The notes beneath the pieces were generated by a model. The model made no database searches and was not told where the DNA came from. It worked only from the letters and a program-made list of their open reading frames with translations. A DNA stretch of 64,000 nt from Pseudarthrobacter polychromogenes (GTDB taxonomy: Bacteria; Actinomycetota; Actinomycetes; Actinomycetales; Micrococcaceae), in contig NZ_BMKU01000013.1 in the NCBI RefSeq assembly GCF_014644495.1, positions 1-64,000 on the forward strand, in the 5' to 3' direction. Both the position numbers and the translations under genes were made by a program. Positions 16,254 to 24,691 of this stretch are shown in pieces; positions within the stretch are counted from its first letter, which is position 1, and each line of letters starts with the position of its first letter.

Positions 16254-17263
16254 ACGGTTCCCTGGTCATCCAGCAGCCCGGCAACTCCGTGGTCACGGAC
16301 CTTGGCCGCTTCCGGGGACCCCGGTTCGGGCTGCCCGTGAACGGCGCGCTGGACCAGTTCTCGGCCCGGGCGGCGAACATCCTCGCCGGCAACGCGGACA
16401 ACTCACCGCTCCTGGAAATCACTGCCCTCGACTTCCGGATGCGCGCCACCACGGACATCCTGATCGCCGTCACGGGAACGCCCCTGCACCTCACAGTGGG
16501 CGGGCGCGAGTGCCAGCAGTGGGAGCCAGTGTCCGTGCGGGCGGGGGAAACAGTGGCGCTGCGCCGGCTCGACGGCGGCCTCCGGGCCTACGTAGCGGTC
16601 CACGGCTCAGTGCACGCGCCGGTCCTCCTGGGCAGCTGCGCGCCGGACACCGTGGTGGGATTCGGGCTTCGGCTTACGGAAGGCACGGAACTGAGGACCT
16701 TCAAGAGCGTCCCGCCCATCCGGCAGCCGTACTTCGACCTGCCGCTGTTCCGCCTGGGCCTGACCCGCCCGGAGTTCCACAGCACCGCAGTGGTGGATGT
16801 GACGGACGGCCCCGATGTGGACGAATTCGGCGGGACCGCGGACCTGCTCTACAGCACCGAGTACACCGTCAGCGGCCGGAGCAACCACATCGGGCTGCGG
16901 CTGGGAGGGGCACTTCCGGAACGCCAGTCCACCGCCGAGGTGCTGTCCAGGGGAGTCCCGGTCGGAGCCATCGAGGTGCCCTCCCGGGAGGAACTCCTGG
17001 TTCTGCACCGTGGACGCGGGGTAACCGCCGGCTACCCCGTCCTGGCCGTGGTGACCAGCCGCTCGCTGGACGTCCTGGCGCAGGCCCGGCCCGGCCACAA
17101 GATCACGTTCCGCAAAACCACCGTCCCGGAGGCAACAGCGAAACATCGGGCAGCGCTGAGGGAACTGGAAACCCTCCGCTCCACGGTGGGCACCGTTTTC
17201 TCCCTCCTCGGCGTGGGAGGTCCCCCGGGCCCGCCCCGGCTTGCACCCGCCGCCGGAAGCTGA
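16250..17263 (+). CDS. pxpC: 5-oxoprolinase subunit C (KipA/AHS2 family), variant
   Basis: 337 residues from the ATG at 16250; the frame is open upstream inside pxpB. AHS2-family features are VVTDLGRFRGPRFGLPVNGALD near the N-terminus, NSPLLEIT, DFGGTADLL-like mid region, VSGRSNHIGLRL and GAIEVPSREELLVL, and TAGYPVLAVV. Several canonical positions differ from standard PxpC, in line with the variant PxpA and PxpB. The three genes form one tightly coupled unit preceded by the LysR-type module. Confidence 0.88.
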   Translation: MNGSLVIQQPGNSVVTDLGRFRGPRFGLPVNGALDQFSARAANILAGNADNSPLLEITALDFRMRATTDILIAVTGTPLHLTVGGRECQQWEPVSVRAGETVALRRLDGGLRAYVAVHGSVHAPVLLGSCAPDTVVGFGLRLTEGTELRTFKSVPPIRQPYFDLPLFRLGLTRPEFHSTAVVDVTDGPDVDEFGGTADLLYSTEYTVSGRSNHIGLRLGGALPERQSTAEVLSRGVPVGAIEVPSREELLVLHRGRGVTAGYPVLAVVTSRSLDVLAQARPGHKITFRKTTVPEATAKHRAALRELETLRSTVGTVFSLLGVGGPPGPPRLAPAAGS

Positions 17264-17319
17264 AGACTCTCGCTTCCCCCGAAAAGCATTGTTACCATCC
17301 CCTTTAAGTAAGGAACGCC

Positions 17320-18660
17320 ATGTCCACCTCAACGCATGCGGCCCAGCCGCACCAGGAGCGGCTCAGCAGCAAGCAGACCCGCAAGGTCGTCACGGCCGGC
17401 TGCGTCGGCATTTTCGTGGAACTTTATGACAACGGCATCTTCGCCTTTATGGCCGGAACGCTTGCCCTCGTCTTCCTGGCCCCCGGAAACCCGGACAACG
17501 CACTCCTGTTTGTCTTCGCCGGCTACGCCGTCTCCTTCTTCGTGCGCCCCCTCGGCGCCGTCGTCTGCGGTTACCTCGGTGACCGGATCGGGCGGCAGAA
17601 GCTCCTGGTGTTTGTCATCCTGCTGATCAGCGTTGCGACCGCGGGCATCGGCCTGCTGCCGCCGTACGCGGCCATCGGCGTCGCGGCCCCCATCCTGCTC
17701 GTACTGCTCCGCATGCTCCAGGGCTTTTCCGTTGGCGGTGAAGCTGCAGGCGCAATGACCTTCCTCGCCGAGCACGCTCCCGAGGGCAAGCGCGGCGTCA
17801 TCACCTCATACGCCCAGATCGCCTCCTTCGCAGCCCTCCTGACCGGCACCCTGGTTGCCTACTCCATGTCCCCCTGGCTCACCCAGGAAGCGATCGACGG
17901 CGGTGGCTTTGGGTCATTCGCTTGGCGTATCCCGTTCCTGGTGGCCATCCCCATGGGCATCATCGGCTGGTACATCCGCAAAGCCATCAGTGACACCCCC
18001 AACTTCGAAAAGCTCAAGGAAGAAGGCGGGCTGTCCGCCAACCCGCTCAAGGAGGCTTTTGCCTCGCCCGAGCACCGCCGCGCCATGCTGCTGGCACTCT
18101 TCATCCCGCTGATGAACGGCTCCGGCTACTACGTCCTGTTCTCCTACATGCCCACGTTCCTCAAGGGCAAGCAGCTGAACTTCACCATCGGCGAGGCCCT
18201 GCTGGTCACCGCCTGCAGCCTGGTGGCCATCTGCATCGCCATCCCCTTCATGGGCGCGCTCTCGGACCGCATCGGCCGCAAGAAGGTCATCGCCGGTTCC
18301 GCCATCGCCATGGCCGTCCTGGGCATCCCTTCGTACGCGCTGATTGCCACCGGCGAGATGGCACTGGCCATTTTGGGCGCCTCCATCATGGCAGTGGTCT
18401 TCGCCGGGCACACGGCAGTCATCCACATCCTCATCGTGGAGCTCTTCCCCACCCGCGTCCGGTACTCGGCCTACGGCCTGGGCTACAACATCTCGTCCGC
18501 ACTCTTTGGCGGCACCGCGCCGCTGCTGATGACCTGGCTGATCTCGTCCACGGGCAACATCTACATGCCCGCGTTCTACGCCGTGATCACCGCGCTGGGC
18601 ACCCTTGCCGCGGTCAGCACGGTCAAGGACAGGGCGCACCTGCCGCTCCGCGACGCCTGA
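17320..18660 (+). CDS. MFS transporter, metabolite:H+ symporter (MHS) family
   Basis: 446 residues with about 12 membrane segments. MHS/KgtP-ShiA-type features are GYLGDRIGRQKLL in the first cytoplasmic loop, LRMLQGFSVGGEAAGAMTFL, and the second-half repeat LSDRIGRKKVI. Family members import organic acids, betaines or shikimate. It sits 56 bases after pxpC with its own AAGGAA site and leads a run of four dehydrogenases, so a hydroxy acid is a reasonable substrate guess. Confidence 0.93.
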   Translation: MSTSTHAAQPHQERLSSKQTRKVVTAGCVGIFVELYDNGIFAFMAGTLALVFLAPGNPDNALLFVFAGYAVSFFVRPLGAVVCGYLGDRIGRQKLLVFVILLISVATAGIGLLPPYAAIGVAAPILLVLLRMLQGFSVGGEAAGAMTFLAEHAPEGKRGVITSYAQIASFAALLTGTLVAYSMSPWLTQEAIDGGGFGSFAWRIPFLVAIPMGIIGWYIRKAISDTPNFEKLKEEGGLSANPLKEAFASPEHRRAMLLALFIPLMNGSGYYVLFSYMPTFLKGKQLNFTIGEALLVTACSLVAICIAIPFMGALSDRIGRKKVIAGSAIAMAVLGIPSYALIATGEMALAILGASIMAVVFAGHTAVIHILIVELFPTRVRYSAYGLGYNISSALFGGTAPLLMTWLISSTGNIYMPAFYAVITALGTLAAVSTVKDRAHLPLRDA

Positions 18661-18725
18661 CTTTCCACTTTCCCGAATTTCCGCTACCTGCGCAGCACGC
18701 TGCTGCACCTTCCTAGGAGACCTGC

Positions 18726-19475
18726 ATGTCCTTTTCCGACTACTCAACGGCCCTCGTCACCGGTGCCTCCACCGGCATGGGCGCCGCGATCGCCGAACGC
18801 CTAACAAAGCGCGGACTCACCGTCCACGCCCTGGCCCGCAACGAGGACCGCCTGAAGGAACTCGCGGACAAAACCGGCGCTGTGCCCCACGTGGTGGACC
18901 TGACGGACACCGCGGCGCTGGCCGCCGCCGTCGGGAACCTCCAGGTGGATGTCCTGGTGAACTGCGCCGGAGTGTCCCGGCCCGGCAACATCCTGGACTC
19001 CAGCGAGAGCGACATCGACGAGCTGGTGGACGTCAACCTCCGCGGCCTGCTCCAGCTGACCCGGCTGGTCCTGCCCGGGATGGTGGAACGCGACCTGGGG
19101 CACGTCATCAACGTCAGCTCGATCGCCGGCACCTACAACTTCTACGGCCACACGGTGTACCACGCCACCAAGGCCGCGGTGCACCAGGTCTCCCGGCAGC
19201 TCCGCAACGACACTGTGGGCAAGCGCATCCGCGTCACCGAAATCTGCCCGGGACGCGTGGAGACTGAGATCTTCGGCCGGAACATGGGCGGCACGCCCGA
19301 GGCAATGGAGGAGGCATGGAAGACCTACTACGAGGGGTATGAATCGCTCACCACCGATGACATCGTCAACGCCATGGATTACGCCATCGAAACACCCCGG
19401 CACGTGAATGTTGGCATGCTGGAGCTTATGCCCACCTTCCAGGTCCCCGGCGGCCTGACTTTCGACCGCCGCTAG
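18726..19475 (+). CDS. SDR oxidoreductase (YdfG-like 3-hydroxy acid dehydrogenase)
   Basis: 249 residues, classical short-chain dehydrogenase. Cofactor motif TGASTGMG (about 12-19), NCAG, catalytic Ser in INVSSIAG, and YHATK (Tyr about 144). The overall sequence resembles YdfG-type NADP-dependent serine/allo-threonine/3-hydroxy acid dehydrogenases. A CTAGGAGA ribosome site precedes the ATG. It is followed by a D-2-hydroxyacid dehydrogenase in the same direction. Confidence 0.9.
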   Translation: MSFSDYSTALVTGASTGMGAAIAERLTKRGLTVHALARNEDRLKELADKTGAVPHVVDLTDTAALAAAVGNLQVDVLVNCAGVSRPGNILDSSESDIDELVDVNLRGLLQLTRLVLPGMVERDLGHVINVSSIAGTYNFYGHTVYHATKAAVHQVSRQLRNDTVGKRIRVTEICPGRVETEIFGRNMGGTPEAMEEAWKTYYEGYESLTTDDIVNAMDYAIETPRHVNVGMLELMPTFQVPGGLTFDRR

Positions 19476-19511
19476 CCCCAGCACTCCCGCCCCAGATTGA
19501 TAGGTCTTCCC

Positions 19512-20456
19512 ATGCAAACAGTCCGTACCGTCAGCTTCCCCGACCAGCAGCTCCTGGACGATCTCTCACCCCTGCCCGAAGGGCTGCAGGGAGTGGTCTG
19601 GGACCTGGAGACAGATCCCGACGACGGGACGCTGCCTGAGATCGACGGCGTCATCCTGCCGTACATCAATGCCGGCGCCGTCCTGGGATCCCTCGCCAAG
19701 GTACCCGGCCTGAAGTACGTACAGACCCAGTCCACCGGATACGACGGCGTGATTGAGGCTGCCGGGCCGGCCGCGGGCGTGGCGAGCGCGTCCGGAGTCC
19801 ACGCGGCGGCGACGGCGGAGCTCGCCATCGGGCTCATCCTGGCCAAGCTGCGCGGCATCGACCAGGCGGTCCGGGACCAGCAACACGGCCTCTGGCGGCC
19901 GGAGCGGCGCCAGTCCCTGGCGGACCGGCGGGTGCTGCTGGTGGGCGTGGGCGGGATCGGGCAGGAGGTGGCCCGCCGGCTTGAGCCGTTCGAGGTCACC
20001 GTCACCCGGGTGGGCAGTTCGGCCCGTGCTGATGAACACGGCGAAGTCCACGCATCCTCGGAACTGACAGCGCTGGCCGCCACGCACGACATCCTGGTGT
20101 CGGTACTGCCCCTGAACGGGCACACCCACCAGCTGATCGGCGAAGAGGTCCTGGCTGCCCTGCCGGATGGCGCCCTGGTGGTGAACGTGGGCCGCGGCTC
20201 CGTGGTGGACACCGCAGCCCTGACCAAGGAGGTCCTGTCGGGGCGCCTGCAGTGCGCCATCGACGTCGTCGATCCTGAGCCCCTGCCGCAGGACCATCCG
20301 CTGTGGTCCACGCCCAACGCGCTGATCACTCCCCACGTGGGCGGCAACGCCTCGGCGTTCCAGCCGCGGATCCTCAGACTCCTCCGGAAGCAGCTCGAGG
20401 CGCTCGCCGCGGGCCAGTCCCCGGCCAACCTGGTGCAGGCAGGTCCCTTCGCATGA
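19512..20456 (+). CDS. D-isomer-specific 2-hydroxyacid dehydrogenase
   Basis: About 314 residues. NAD-binding GVGGIGQEV (about 144), NVGRGSVVDT with the catalytic Arg region, DVVDPEPLPQDHPLW with the catalytic Glu, and TPHVGGNAS with the catalytic His. The family reduces 2-oxo acids or oxidises D-2-hydroxy acids. The ATG at 19512 is preferred to an in-frame TTG at 19497. The stop overlaps the next SDR gene (ATGA). Substrate not determinable. Confidence 0.9.
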   Translation: MQTVRTVSFPDQQLLDDLSPLPEGLQGVVWDLETDPDDGTLPEIDGVILPYINAGAVLGSLAKVPGLKYVQTQSTGYDGVIEAAGPAAGVASASGVHAAATAELAIGLILAKLRGIDQAVRDQQHGLWRPERRQSLADRRVLLVGVGGIGQEVARRLEPFEVTVTRVGSSARADEHGEVHASSELTALAATHDILVSVLPLNGHTHQLIGEEVLAALPDGALVVNVGRGSVVDTAALTKEVLSGRLQCAIDVVDPEPLPQDHPLWSTPNALITPHVGGNASAFQPRILRLLRKQLEALAAGQSPANLVQAGPFA

Positions 20457-21223
20457 GTTCACTTTTTGACCTGACCGGGCGGGTTGCGCTGGTCACCGGT
20501 TCCAGCCGGGGGATTGGCAACGCGCTGGCGCGGGCGCTGGCCGACGCCGGGGCCACGGTGGTGCTGAACGGCATCAACGGGGAGCGGCTCAAGGATGCCG
20601 CTGCCGCGATGGCTGCCGACTTCGCGCCCGGGCGGGTGCACAGCGTCGCCTTCGACGTCACGAGCGACGCCGAGGCCGCCCGCGGGGTTGCTTGGGTGGA
20701 GGATCACGTGGGGCCGCTGGAGGTCCTGGTGAACAACGCGGGCATCCAACACCGGGTGCCCATGCTGGACCTGGACGTGAAGGACTGGGAACGGGTGATT
20801 TCCACGGACCTGACCAGCGCCTTCCTGGTGGGACGCGAGGCTGCGCGCTTCATGATCCCGCGCGGGCACGGCAAGATCATCAACATCTGTTCCGTGCAGA
20901 CAGACCTTGCCCGCCCCACCATCGCCCCCTACATCGCGGCGAAGGGCGGGCTGCGGAACCTGACCCGTGCCATGACGGCAGAGTGGGCGGCGTCCGGGCT
21001 GCAGATCAACGGGATCGCTCCGGGGTACATCCACACGGAGATGACCCAGAACCTGGTGGACGACGAGCAGTTCAACTCCTGGATCCTGGGCCGCACCCCG
21101 GCCAACCGGTGGGGGACAGTGCAGGACCTTGCCGGACCCGCCGTGTGGCTGGCGTCCCGGGGCTCGGACTTCGTCAACGGACAGACCATCTTTATCGACG
21201 GCGGAATGACGGTGGTGGTCTGA
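20453..21223 (+). CDS. SDR oxidoreductase (gluconate 5-dehydrogenase-like)
   Basis: 256 residues from the ATG at 20453, which overlaps the preceding stop. TGSSRGIG cofactor motif, VNNAGIQHR, NICSVQ with the catalytic Ser, and YIAAK. NNAGIQHR and the FDLTGRVALVTG start are typical of the 5-keto-D-gluconate reductase (IdnO/Ga5DH) branch. Its pairing with an L-idonate-dehydrogenase-like gene directly downstream supports sugar-acid interconversion. Confidence 0.9.
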   Translation: MSSLFDLTGRVALVTGSSRGIGNALARALADAGATVVLNGINGERLKDAAAAMAADFAPGRVHSVAFDVTSDAEAARGVAWVEDHVGPLEVLVNNAGIQHRVPMLDLDVKDWERVISTDLTSAFLVGREAARFMIPRGHGKIINICSVQTDLARPTIAPYIAAKGGLRNLTRAMTAEWAASGLQINGIAPGYIHTEMTQNLVDDEQFNSWILGRTPANRWGTVQDLAGPAVWLASRGSDFVNGQTIFIDGGMTVVV

Positions 21224-22317
21224 TGGCAAGGCCAACAACGCCCACGACCACAACCCTTCCCGTCACCGGCCCGGCCGTGGTGGCCCATGCCGCGGGGGAC
21301 CTGCGGATCGACGAACTGACCCTTGCTTCACCCGCCCCGGATGAAGCCGTGATTGAGGTGCACTACGGAGGCATCTGCGGCTCGGACCTGCACTACTGGC
21401 TGCACGGCGCCGCCGGTGAATCGATCCTGAAGGCGCCCCTGGTGCTCGGGCATGAGATCTCGGGGACCGTGGTCCGGGCCGCAGCAGACGGAACCGGACC
21501 CGCCGCCGGTACTGCGGTGGCGGTCCACCCGGCAACACCAGGCCCCGGTGCTGCACGGTATCCGGCGGACAGGCCCAACCTTTCGCCGGGCTGCACCTAC
21601 CTGGGGAGTGCAGCGCGTTTTCCGCACAGGGACGGCGCGTTCAGCCGGTACGTGAACCTCCCCACGCGGATGCTCCGGACGCTGCCGGAGGGCATCGGCC
21701 TGCGCACTGCGGCCCTGATCGAGCCCGCAGCCGTGGCGTGGCACGCCGTGGCGAGGGCGGGGAACGTTGCCGGGAAGACCGCGCTGGTGATCGGCAGCGG
21801 CCCCATCGGTGCCCTGGCCGTGGCGGTCCTGAAACGCGCCGGAGCGAGCCGCATTACCGCCGTCGACATGCATGAAAAGCCGCTGGACATCGCCAAGGCC
21901 GTAGGGGCGGACCAGGTGATCACCGCCGGTGATGCCGAGGCGATCGCCGCTGTCGAGGCCGACGTCGTGATTGAATCCTCCGGCAACCACCACGGCCTCG
22001 CCTCCGCTATCCAGGGCGCAACCCGCGGCGGCACCGTGGTGATGGTGGGGCTGCTGCCCACCGGACCGCAGCCGGTGCTGATCTCCCTGGCCATCACCCG
22101 GGAACTGGAGCTCAAGGGTTCCTTCCGCTTCAATGACGAGATCGACGACGTTATTGCCGCCCTGGCAGACGGCTCACTGCAGATCGACCCCGTCATCACG
22201 CATGAATACCCCGTCGGGGAAGCCCTGGAAGCCTTCAGCGTGGCGCGCAACTCGGCCGAGTCCGGGAAAGTGCTGCTGAGCTTCGGCGAAACCCACCCAG
22301 CCTCCGCCTCCGCCTAG
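21223..22317 (+). CDS. Zinc-dependent dehydrogenase (L-idonate 5-dehydrogenase-like)
   Basis: 364 residues from the ATG at 21223, sharing one base with the previous stop. Medium-chain zinc alcohol dehydrogenase: GGICGSDLHYW (catalytic Zn Cys at about residue 49), GHEISGTV, and Rossmann motif GSGPIGAL. The DLHYW and LGHEISG motifs are characteristic of the IdnD branch. The usual four-Cys structural zinc lobe is largely absent. IdnO- plus IdnD-like genes suggest idonate/5-ketogluconate/gluconate chemistry, but no gluconate kinase is in view. Confidence 0.88.
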   Translation: MARPTTPTTTTLPVTGPAVVAHAAGDLRIDELTLASPAPDEAVIEVHYGGICGSDLHYWLHGAAGESILKAPLVLGHEISGTVVRAAADGTGPAAGTAVAVHPATPGPGAARYPADRPNLSPGCTYLGSAARFPHRDGAFSRYVNLPTRMLRTLPEGIGLRTAALIEPAAVAWHAVARAGNVAGKTALVIGSGPIGALAVAVLKRAGASRITAVDMHEKPLDIAKAVGADQVITAGDAEAIAAVEADVVIESSGNHHGLASAIQGATRGGTVVMVGLLPTGPQPVLISLAITRELELKGSFRFNDEIDDVIAALADGSLQIDPVITHEYPVGEALEAFSVARNSAESGKVLLSFGETHPASASA

Positions 22318-22379
22318 AGTTTTTGTCCAGATATGCAGGGATAAGTGCCGCTGAAGCCTGCATATCTGGACAAAAACTC
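22317..22379. repeat. 63-bp palindromic intergenic element, copy 2
   Basis: Perfect 23-bp arms (22317-22339 and 22357-22379) with a 17-nt loop. The arm sequence matches copy 1 at 4776 (GAGTTTTTGTCCAGATATGC and on). The left arm begins on the last base of the idnD-like stop codon, and the right arm ends 3 bases before the stop of the convergent membrane-protein gene. It is therefore well placed as a bidirectional terminator for both. Confidence 0.88.
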
Positions 22380-22382
22380 CCG

Positions 22383-24092
22383 CTATTTTGGCGGGCTGTG
22401 CAGGGGTATGACTTCCAGCCTGCTGTGCCCCACGAGTACCAGTACGTGCTGCGCCGTGACTCCGTCCAGGGCGGCCGCCACCTGGCTCACCGTTTCAGCC
22501 GGAGCTTGAGAAGCTTCCCCCGCTGAATCTGCACTGGCCGCTGGAAGGGCCGGGCCGCCGTCGTCCGCCCGCAGCCAGACGGTGACCCTGGCACCGCCCG
22601 TTGCCTCGGCAATGCCACGTGCCAAAGCCTCGGGGTCCGCGTGCTGCCCCATGACCAGGGTGAGCTGCTCGATGGTCCGTTTCCTGGCTGGCTGGGCGGC
22701 CGCGAGGAGGGCGCGGTCGTGCCGCCACAGGGCGAAGTGGTACCCGGCCACAAGGGCGGCTGCCACCAGGAGCCCGAACGGTGCGCGGATGCGGTCCAGG
22801 AGGCTGCCGCCCGTGACGTCCCCCAGCAGGAACTCGAAGACCCGGTAGCCGATGACCAGGAGCGTTATGAGTGCCACCACGGCGCTGACGCCAAAGAACG
22901 CGATGAGGTACACGCGGCGTCCGGGCGGGATGGCGTCGGCGGCCTGCGGCTGGTTCCGGGGCTTCCACGCCAGCCACCAGACCGGCCCGCCCACCAGGAG
23001 GGAACTGATGCCGCCAAGGAGCAGTGTCCGCGTTGCACCTCCCGCCAGCGGAGACACTGCGGCTGCCAGCAGTGCGTTCACCACAACGCCCACCCCGGAT
23101 GCCGAAGCAGCCAGGGCAACCGCGGACGTCACCAGGAGGCTTGCACGCATGGTGGCGGGGGAACGGCGGATGGACGCGGTGCGGTGGTAGCGCCACACCA
23201 GCGCCCCCACGAGTGTGGCGGCCACGGCCGGAGCCAGTGGCTCCAGCAGTTCGTTCATGGGATCGTCCCGGTCGAACGCCAGCCGCAGGAGCACAAACAG
23301 GACCACGCCGGCCCCGCCGAGGGCGGTGATGCCGGCCGCGAAAACGCCGACGATGATCATGATGCTGTCAACCAGGTTGGTCTGGAAGCGGCGCCCGCCT
23401 TCCCGGAACCAGTGCCACCACCAGACCACGGTTCCGCCCGCCGCCCACACCAGCGAGCGGAGCACGGAGTACCACCAGGGCTCAACGGTCACCGTCAGGG
23501 GGAAGCCGCGGACAGCGACGTCGAGCAGGCCGCTGAGCGCGGCGATGCCGGCGCCGGCCCCGAGCAGCAGGCCAAACACTGAGCCGACGACGGCCCTCAC
23601 GTCGTCCAGGTGGACGGTGGGCTTCCGGGGGTGCTTCCACATCCACCGGTGCCACGCCCAGATGGCCGCCCAGACGACGGCGTTGGCAAGCGCCGGCGCC
23701 CAGTCACTGTCCCGCCGTCCTATGAGTGACGCCGCCATCCCCAGCAGCGAGGTGGTGAAGATGATCAGGGAAACCCCGTACATGGCGGTGATGTAGAGGC
23801 CCCACCCGGCGGACCTGCGCTCTGCCTCGTCGTCGAGCCTGCGCCAAACGAACCACCACAGAAGCAGGGCGAGCGGACCGCCGATCAGGGTGAAGGCCAG
23901 GGACCGGGCGAGTCCGGCCACGTCCGTGGATGCCAGCACAGCCCCTGACGTGAAGAGCCGGTCCAGCAGTCCGCTGAGGCCACTGGCGGCAATCACCACC
24001 AGAGCGAAGAGCAGGGCGTACTGGATGAGCCGGCGCAGCGTCACCTGGGCGAGTCCCGCCGGTAAAACGGTCAGGCCTGCCGGGGCGCTCAT
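22383..24092 (-). CDS. Large DUF5671-type multi-pass membrane protein
   Basis: 569 residues from the ATG at 24092, which overlaps the upstream gene's stop (ATGA). It has many membrane segments in repeated modules, each helix followed by a WWxWHW-type loop (LLWWFVWRRLDDEAERR, WWWHWFREGGRR, AWHRWMWKHPRK). The C-terminal 100 residues are soluble. The repeating architecture fits the DUF5671 family as I remember it; no enzymatic motif is evident. Function unknown. Confidence 0.8.
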   Translation of the reverse strand: MSAPAGLTVLPAGLAQVTLRRLIQYALLFALVVIAASGLSGLLDRLFTSGAVLASTDVAGLARSLAFTLIGGPLALLLWWFVWRRLDDEAERRSAGWGLYITAMYGVSLIIFTTSLLGMAASLIGRRDSDWAPALANAVVWAAIWAWHRWMWKHPRKPTVHLDDVRAVVGSVFGLLLGAGAGIAALSGLLDVAVRGFPLTVTVEPWWYSVLRSLVWAAGGTVVWWWHWFREGGRRFQTNLVDSIMIIVGVFAAGITALGGAGVVLFVLLRLAFDRDDPMNELLEPLAPAVAATLVGALVWRYHRTASIRRSPATMRASLLVTSAVALAASASGVGVVVNALLAAAVSPLAGGATRTLLLGGISSLLVGGPVWWLAWKPRNQPQAADAIPPGRRVYLIAFFGVSAVVALITLLVIGYRVFEFLLGDVTGGSLLDRIRAPFGLLVAAALVAGYHFALWRHDRALLAAAQPARKRTIEQLTLVMGQHADPEALARGIAEATGGARVTVWLRADDGGPALPAASADSAGEASQAPAETVSQVAAALDGVTAQHVLVLVGHSRLEVIPLHSPPK

Positions 24093-24553
24093 GGTTTGAC
24101 CTGTGTTCCGGTGCATGCCATGAGCTGGTACGGCGCCTGGCTGATCTTCCAGTCTCCGTCCGCCTTCACCAGGGAGAAGATGTCTTCCATCTCGTACTCG
24201 GAGGGGCCGAAGGGGCCGTCCTGGGACGAGTTGACGATCGAGACCCGCACGGTGGCTGACTGGTCCCGCTCCGACGTGGACACCAGGACTACCCGGGCGG
24301 GCCGGGGCTCACCGAAGTACGAGCCGCGGCAGATGGTGCGGGCTGAATCCGTGAGGTATGTTTCGGCAGTTGCGAGGTCGCCGTCGATCACTGCGGAGCT
24401 GTACCGCTGGACAACTCCGGCAGGGCTGGCCTCATCGAGGGGTTCCGGATCTCCGCGGGAGAACACCACGGCGAGGGCCACCACCACCAGCAGGCCGATG
24501 ACCCCCAGCAGCACGAGGAGGATCCGGTCCGGTTTTCGCGCTGCATCAGTCAT
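24089..24553 (-). CDS. Membrane-anchored extracytoplasmic protein
   Basis: 154 residues from MTDAARKPDRILL. A single N-terminal membrane anchor (about 10-30, LLVLLGVIGLLVVVALAVVF) precedes an extracytoplasmic NTF2-like domain (SPAGVVQRYSSAVIDGDLATAETYLT and DGDWKISQAP). Such domains are common in actinobacterial envelope proteins. Two Cys residues could form a disulfide. It is coupled to the DUF5671-type membrane protein, so the two probably work together at the membrane. Confidence 0.8.
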   Translation of the reverse strand: MTDAARKPDRILLVLLGVIGLLVVVALAVVFSRGDPEPLDEASPAGVVQRYSSAVIDGDLATAETYLTDSARTICRGSYFGEPRPARVVLVSTSERDQSATVRVSIVNSSQDGPFGPSEYEMEDIFSLVKADGDWKISQAPYQLMACTGTQVKP

Positions 24554-24614
24554 GGCGCCAGTATGCACTTTCGGCACGACATTTGCTGGTGTCTTTCGGC
24601 CCAAAAATAAATGC

Positions 24615-24649
24615 TTGACAGTTCAACTAAACGCACGTACATTTAGTTG
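24615..24649 (+). promoter_or_regulatory. Promoter with overlapping palindromic operator
   Basis: TTGACA (24615-24620), 17 bases, TACATT (24638-24643): a near-consensus promoter. CAACTAAA (24624-24631) and TTTAGTTG (24642-24649) are perfect inverted repeats straddling the spacer and -10, a classical repressor site. TAGTT/AACTA half-sites resemble those of MarR-type quinone or stress repressors. No regulator gene is adjacent, so it would act in trans. Confidence 0.8.
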
Positions 24650-24691
24650 TAGCTTCAACTAGTAATCCGCAAACCGGCAGAACAGAATCCC

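Noticed and set aside
16111..17307. 398-residue frame overlapping pxpB/pxpC
   Set aside because: Shifted frame over recognised PxpB/PxpC sequence; Arg/Pro/Gly-rich composition without motifs.
22641..23582. 313-residue plus-strand open frame opposite the DUF5671-type gene
   Set aside because: Antisense to a protein with many credible membrane helices; composition is typical of a shadow frame.
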